Part shown: piece by piece, positions 59,678 to 64,000 of the stretch | How positions within the stretch are numbered: the stretch's first letter is position 1 | Layout: each line of letters begins with the position of its first letter | Assembly (NCBI GenBank): GCA_008692225.1 | Contig: VICG01000004.1 | Span: 868,501-932,500 of the forward strand | DNA: 64,000 nucleotides | Direction of reading: 5' to 3' | DNA from: Monilinia fructicola | Taxonomy: Eukaryota; Ascomycota; Leotiomycetes; Helotiales; Sclerotiniaceae | Notes under the pieces: model-generated | Told to the model about the DNA's origin: nothing | The model's database searches: none | Seen by the model: only the letters and a program-made list of their open reading frames with translations | Position numbers and translations under genes: made by a program

Positions 59678-60378
59678 ATGTCTTCATCTGCCCCCTTAGA
59701 AATAGCATCTACCATTCAAAGTGCATCAATAAAGCGCGACCCCTCTCCGAATCACGACATAAACCCTTCTACCGCAGCCTCCAGCAAAGAGCCTGTTTCT
59801 GTGCACCCAGAATACGCATATGATGATAAAGATAGTATCGATGACGAGGAGGAAGTTGAGGATATTCCCTACGATGTTATAAGACCCATACCGCGACGAG
59901 CGAGCTTCCCTCCTATACCCGATCTACGATTTGAGCAGAGTTATTTGGCTAGCATTGCGCATGCAGATACTTATTGGAAGGTTGCTTTCATAACGATCAG
60001 AGACCAGGTATTTTCCCCTCCCCAGTTGATTAGCAATTTCCCCATCAAAATACAAGATATTCACAAACTAAATTCCATACCTAGGTATGCATGCCACTCG
60101 TTCAGGGCATTGCCGTAACCCTCCTCTGGGCCGGCTGGAAACACTGGAACAAGAACGCCAAACTCAGCGGCAACAGTACTGGCGCTCGAGTGCGTCGATG
60201 GTGGTACACGGTCAACAACTGGCCAATAAAAGAAAAGATAGCAGAGGTTGGGAGAAATGCGAGATTGGCGGCGGAAATGGGGGATGTGAGTCCGCTTGCC
60301 ATGCTTTATTGATACCACCTTTCATTGCTGATGGATTTTGGGCAGTATTATAAGAATCAAGCTTCGGCTGGAGATTGA
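59678..60378 (+). CDS. DUF1770 fungal protein
   Basis: Exons 59678-60007, 60085-60285, 60346-60378 total 564 nt, 187 aa, frame intact. The Ser/Pro-rich leader is followed by an acidic stretch (DDKDSIDDEEEVEDIPYDVI) and the family core SFPPIPDLRFEQSYLASI, WKVAFITIRDQ and VQGIAVTLLWAGWKHWN. The latter could be one membrane-associated helix. The family is found in ascomycetes and has no assigned function. The short last exon encodes YYKNQASAGD. Confidence 0.8.
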
Positions 60379-60856
60379 ATTGATGAATAATGAGGTGTTT
60401 CGAAAACGGAATGAGTATTTACATGGATGGCGTTGGGGACGGTATAGAACAAAATACCGGTATACAGTCTGAATTATCTGAGTAGAGGAGCACACATTGA
60501 GAGGACTCATTTGACAATTTGGGGTAGCAAGCTTACGCCAGACTTTGTATTTTTGTCTCATCAGAACACAGGATCTATTATGTAGTCCCGCAAACTGATC
60601 ACGATGTGAAATGTATATGCAATCATGTAATATATATCGGAACAGTCATGAAACTTTCCCTTGTCATAAGAGAAAACAATCATCGCTAATCGTGTTTACG
60701 CTCTGAAAGATATTTTATGTATATCTCAAGAGCATAAATATACCCAATAATTAGCGTTAGCAGCTCCCGCCCAAGAAAATTGCCATGCCTTTTATTTTAC
60801 GCCTTTTGTCATCGTTACACCTTTTCCCATAGCCGCTATCATGAATTATTATTACA
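60379..60856. other. Convergent intergenic, no gene
   Basis: About 480 bp, AT-rich, presumed 3' UTRs of the flanking genes. Confidence 0.4.
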
Positions 60857-62948
60857 TTAAGAACCACCGTACCCAACATTGATCGATGGAGGTAGAGTGG
60901 AAGCTTTTTCAGGGCTACCACGAAAAGCCAGAGAAGGCGAGTGCGGGGTTGGAATGGATTTTGCTGTGATAGAGATAGGTTTAGTTTTGTTATCAGGTTC
61001 GGTCAACACAGGTTGTCGAGGTCTCTCATCATTGTAGTCTTCCGTGGATGCAATTGGAGTTGCATATTTTCGAAAATGCCACACTGGCCGAGTTTGACTT
61101 GGACTGTGGGCTCAAGTGTAGTTTGATCGTGTTCTTTTTCTCCGGGGTTGGGGTCTTAATTGGGAGCTTGACGATTAAGCTCTTCTTCTCCTGATCCTCT
61201 TCCTCCACCTCATCAATTTCATCAGTATCTTCTTCTGGTTCTTCGATGTCGCTCGCCAGGGAGACTTGATCGTCGTCTTCTTCGTCATCTCCATAGTCTT
61301 GCTCACTAGCATCGTCTTCCTCATCATCGTCCATGTCGTCCACTGCATTATAGCCTTCAATGTGCTTTCCCTTAGATGCCCAACGGTTGGAGGCACCAGT
61401 ACGGCGTGGTCTGGAGGTCACTTCTTCAGACTCCTCACCTAATTCGATATCGCCACGAGTCTCGGAAGAGGCATGCATTCCACTGAGAATACTCTCACCA
61501 TAAGCTCCACCTACACGAGATTTGACGTGACGGCCACTTAATGTGACAGTTGGCCCCGCTGGCTCGGCTGGTGTGTGACTACCAGTATTCCGAGTAGAGC
61601 GACGAGATCCGGTAGTGTCAGAAAAAACTTCATCTTCATCATCCGAATAAGTGTACTTCATACGTTTTCCCCGAGTACGGCCTTCATACATAGAAAAGTT
61701 TGGTTCCGGACGTTTGAATTGCTCCTTACGAGACTGTCGATACTCTCTTCTCTTTCGTTTCTGTGGCTTTGTTAGCAATGCTGAAAATGAAAGTAACCCA
61801 TCTTATAATAGGTAATATAGTACACACTTCTTCCGTTGCTTCGAACCGTGGAACAGCGGCAAGCATCTTGCCACTCAGCGTTCTAGCCTTTTGGCCTCCA
61901 TCTTCTCTGACCAGCTTTTCTGCCAATGCCTTCAACTCATCAATATCACTTGCGACACTCCACCAAGTTCTCTTTACTCCAGTATGATTGCTCTCTCTAT
62001 AGACCCGGAAGTGTGTATCATCCAGACCTTCAATAAGATAGTAACGACGTCGATCGGCATCTGATCCCCAAGGTTGCACTGAAAGCGGTTGGTTAAGATC
62101 ATCTTCGTGGCGAGTCTGCTTGTAGGAGGATGTAATCATGCCCTTGACAGCATCGGAGGAGGCCAAAGACCAGAGGATGAGAGTGCGTAGAAGGGTAAGC
62201 TACATGGAGAAGTCAGTACAAGCATTCCTGTGAGCCTTGTATTAAGGACCTACCCGCTGTGTCGGAGACATGGTAGTAAATGTAGCTCCGCCCGAAAGAG
62301 GATTCTTGCTTTCCCAATCCTTCGCCCATTGTAGTTTATGCGTCTGAATGGCCTCCTCAAGAGCACGGTTATAATGCCCGGCTCTGTGAACGGTCAGTAG
62401 TTAGCTACTGGTTCTGTGGAAGCTTTGTAGTGATGCGAGCCACAATAAATATAAAACGCAAATATGACATACTTTACATCCTGCTTTCTATTCAAAAGAA
62501 GTCCCAACAATGCGCAAAGGAATTGTTCCGCATGCTCGCCAGGTGTAGTATCGACCACGGCGCGTTCTAATTCTTGGGGTCCAAAGTTGGGTAAAGATTT
62601 TGGAAACACTTCGCTGAAGCGGGCACGGAACATGACGATAAACTGCGCATAATTCTTGTTAGCAACCATTGAACACCACAACCACGCGTTTTGAACGTGT
62701 AAATTTCTCCACTACGCGACGATAAGAGTTATACATACGGCAATATCTGGGTTATCCGCTAGGACATATTCATGAGGTGGTGATGGCTCTCTCTTTGGTC
62801 GTGGTGGAGATGTTTCCACCTTGCGTGCTGCAGATGGTTTCGGGGCTTTTGAGAAAAATTTCAGAATCCCATCTTTTTTCTTTAATTGTAAGCTTTCATC
62901 CTCAGATGGCACAGAGGAAAGGTCCGAAGAGTCATCAGAAGAGGCCAT
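60857..62948 (-). CDS. DDT/WHIM-type chromatin remodelling protein
   Basis: Nuclear protein with the layout of ISWI-partner subunits. Start MASSDDSSDLSSVPSEDESL; DDT-like block FSEVFPKSLPNFGPQELE and LLCALLGLLLNRK-type sequence; WHIM1-like LTLLRTLILWSLASSDAVKG; WHIM2-like DRRRYYLIEGLDDTHFRVYR followed by TWWSVASDIDEL; basic segment KRKRREYRQSRKEQFKRP; long acidic tail (DDMDDDEEDDASEQDYGDDE). About five introns. The frame breaks at about 61085: SKSNSA then VWHFRKYATPIASTEDYN, one extra base. Histone-binding role is inferred from the domains. Confidence 0.75.
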
Positions 62949-63146
62949 GATGTGGTGAAGTTGTGGTGTTCTATGTTCTAAGGTTGTTTGATAAGAAGCT
63001 TTTTAGATGAAGTCAGAGGAAGCTCAAAGATATTGCCGACAAGCGCGACTTGATTTATTGGTCTAAGTATTCTGTCACGCACGTACAACACAAAGGGACA
63101 CCAGGCAAGCGGTGAATAGAAACCAGTAGTCTTTCTTATTAGCCCT

Positions 63147-63660
63147 ATGGCACAATTCGATATTTCTGATCCTTCTTTGATACCACCCAGTCCCGTGTCA
63201 TATACCACCTCCATACGTCCCCGTACAGTTCGTTCTTCTTTCGAATTCCACCAACATCGAAGCAAGAGCCCGAGAATATGTATCTTTATAACCCTGCCCA
63301 AAATTTGCATTCCTTTGACACGTTGTTGACATCGTTGGTATAGTCTAATTTTGTGAAGAGTGAGAGATCTTTCTGTGGAAAGAACCAACTAGTAACAACT
63401 ATCCGTTGCTTTCATATGTTTATCAGAGGTCCACATCCAAGGTGACTTCAATAGTTGTTGAAAGGGCGGACAATTCGGCAACGTCATGCAAGGGAATACC
63501 ACCCACACTCGCTTACCAAGAAGAACATGAAATGAAGCTCGAGTTTTTTGGACTTACCTGTGCTCGAATTTTGAGGATACAAAAAGTAGAGAATTGCCTA
63601 ACATACCAGGTACCTTGCGACGTTGAGATAACCCTAAGACCAACAGACGACCTCCTTTGA
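63147..63660 (+). CDS. Possible hypothetical gene, structure uncertain
   Basis: Two open blocks look weakly coding: MAQFDISDPSLIPPSPVSYT at 63147 and, after a possible acceptor near 63425, RSTSKVTSIVVERADNS with LEFFGLTCARILRIQKVEN. I could not find a splice joining them in frame, and no domain is recognised. It may be a gene with an indel, a fragment, or nothing. Confidence 0.25.
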
Positions 63661-64000
63661 AATTGCGTTTTGACTTTTCGTCTATAAAGAAATATACAAA
63701 GGAGTAATAATGTATATTGACATACAATAGTTGGATTTGTTGAATTGAATTGGATCGGAATGAGTAGATGTGAAAAAAAAGTTGCGATTAGCCTTGCGCC
63801 CGGGATATGGCGAGGGATTGCCTATGGAGGACCAAAGGTGTACAACACTATCCGCGAAGGAAATCCCGCAACGTTATGTCTCCCCAGTCTAGATTCAAAT
63901 TAAGAATAAATGATGCTCATTTGATTGTTGAGAGAGGCTTCAAACATTGAAAAAAAGTGACTGCTGTCGTAACTTGAGGTTGTAGAGGGCACAAAAACGC
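63661..64000. other. Window end, no gene seen
   Basis: About 340 bp with no supported ORF or repeat. Confidence 0.4.

Overview
The window is nuclear DNA of a filamentous ascomycete. Genes are split by short introns of about 45-90 bp with GT..AG ends. The gene set is fungal: Gcn2/Cpc3, Ste11 with SAM and RA domains, Cwc2, a MARVEL protein and a DUF1770 protein. Intergenic DNA is AT-leaning and microsatellite-rich. Protein sequences and gene style suggest a leotiomycete, probably Sclerotiniaceae (Botrytis/Sclerotinia/Monilinia-like); that placement is an inference from memory, not a search.

Layout. 0.1-13.4 kb is gene-dense: GCN2 (-), arginine gene ARG7 (+), complex I NDUFA12 (-), cardiolipin-pathway PGS1 (+), and a secretory GH27 alpha-galactosidase (-). 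13.4-23.5 kb is sparse, with one alpha/beta-hydrolase and one Cys-rich orphan. 23.5-28.6 kb carries eRF1, prephenate dehydratase and mitochondrial HTD2, all (+). 28.6-31 kb is repeat-rich DNA leading into a large PH-like/LRR gene (31.1-35.3 kb). VPS18 (-) follows. A 5.5 kb repeat-rich stretch precedes the MAPKKK STE11 (44.8-47.7 kb). 48-64 kb holds a gamma-glutamylcyclotransferase-like gene, an F-box-like gene, CWC2, UREF, a MARVEL protein, a broken orphan, a DUF1770 protein and a DDT/WHIM chromatin protein.

Functional links. GCN2 and the amino-acid gene ARG7 share one divergent intergenic region with a perfect Gcn4/Cpc1 site. NDUFA12 and PGS1, both mitochondrial, share another about 205 bp long. 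No secondary-metabolite cluster, virus, CRISPR or intact transposon was seen.

Two things shape the reading. First, many conserved genes carry single-base reading-frame breaks, usually in short homopolymers and almost never accompanied by nonsense substitutions. They are densest at 26.5-35.2 kb and look like assembly indels, so these genes are annotated as intact genes with suspected sequence errors. Second, eRF1, the protein that reads stop codons, has a UGA stop followed by a 62-codon open frame in phase. This is the best candidate here for something undescribed.
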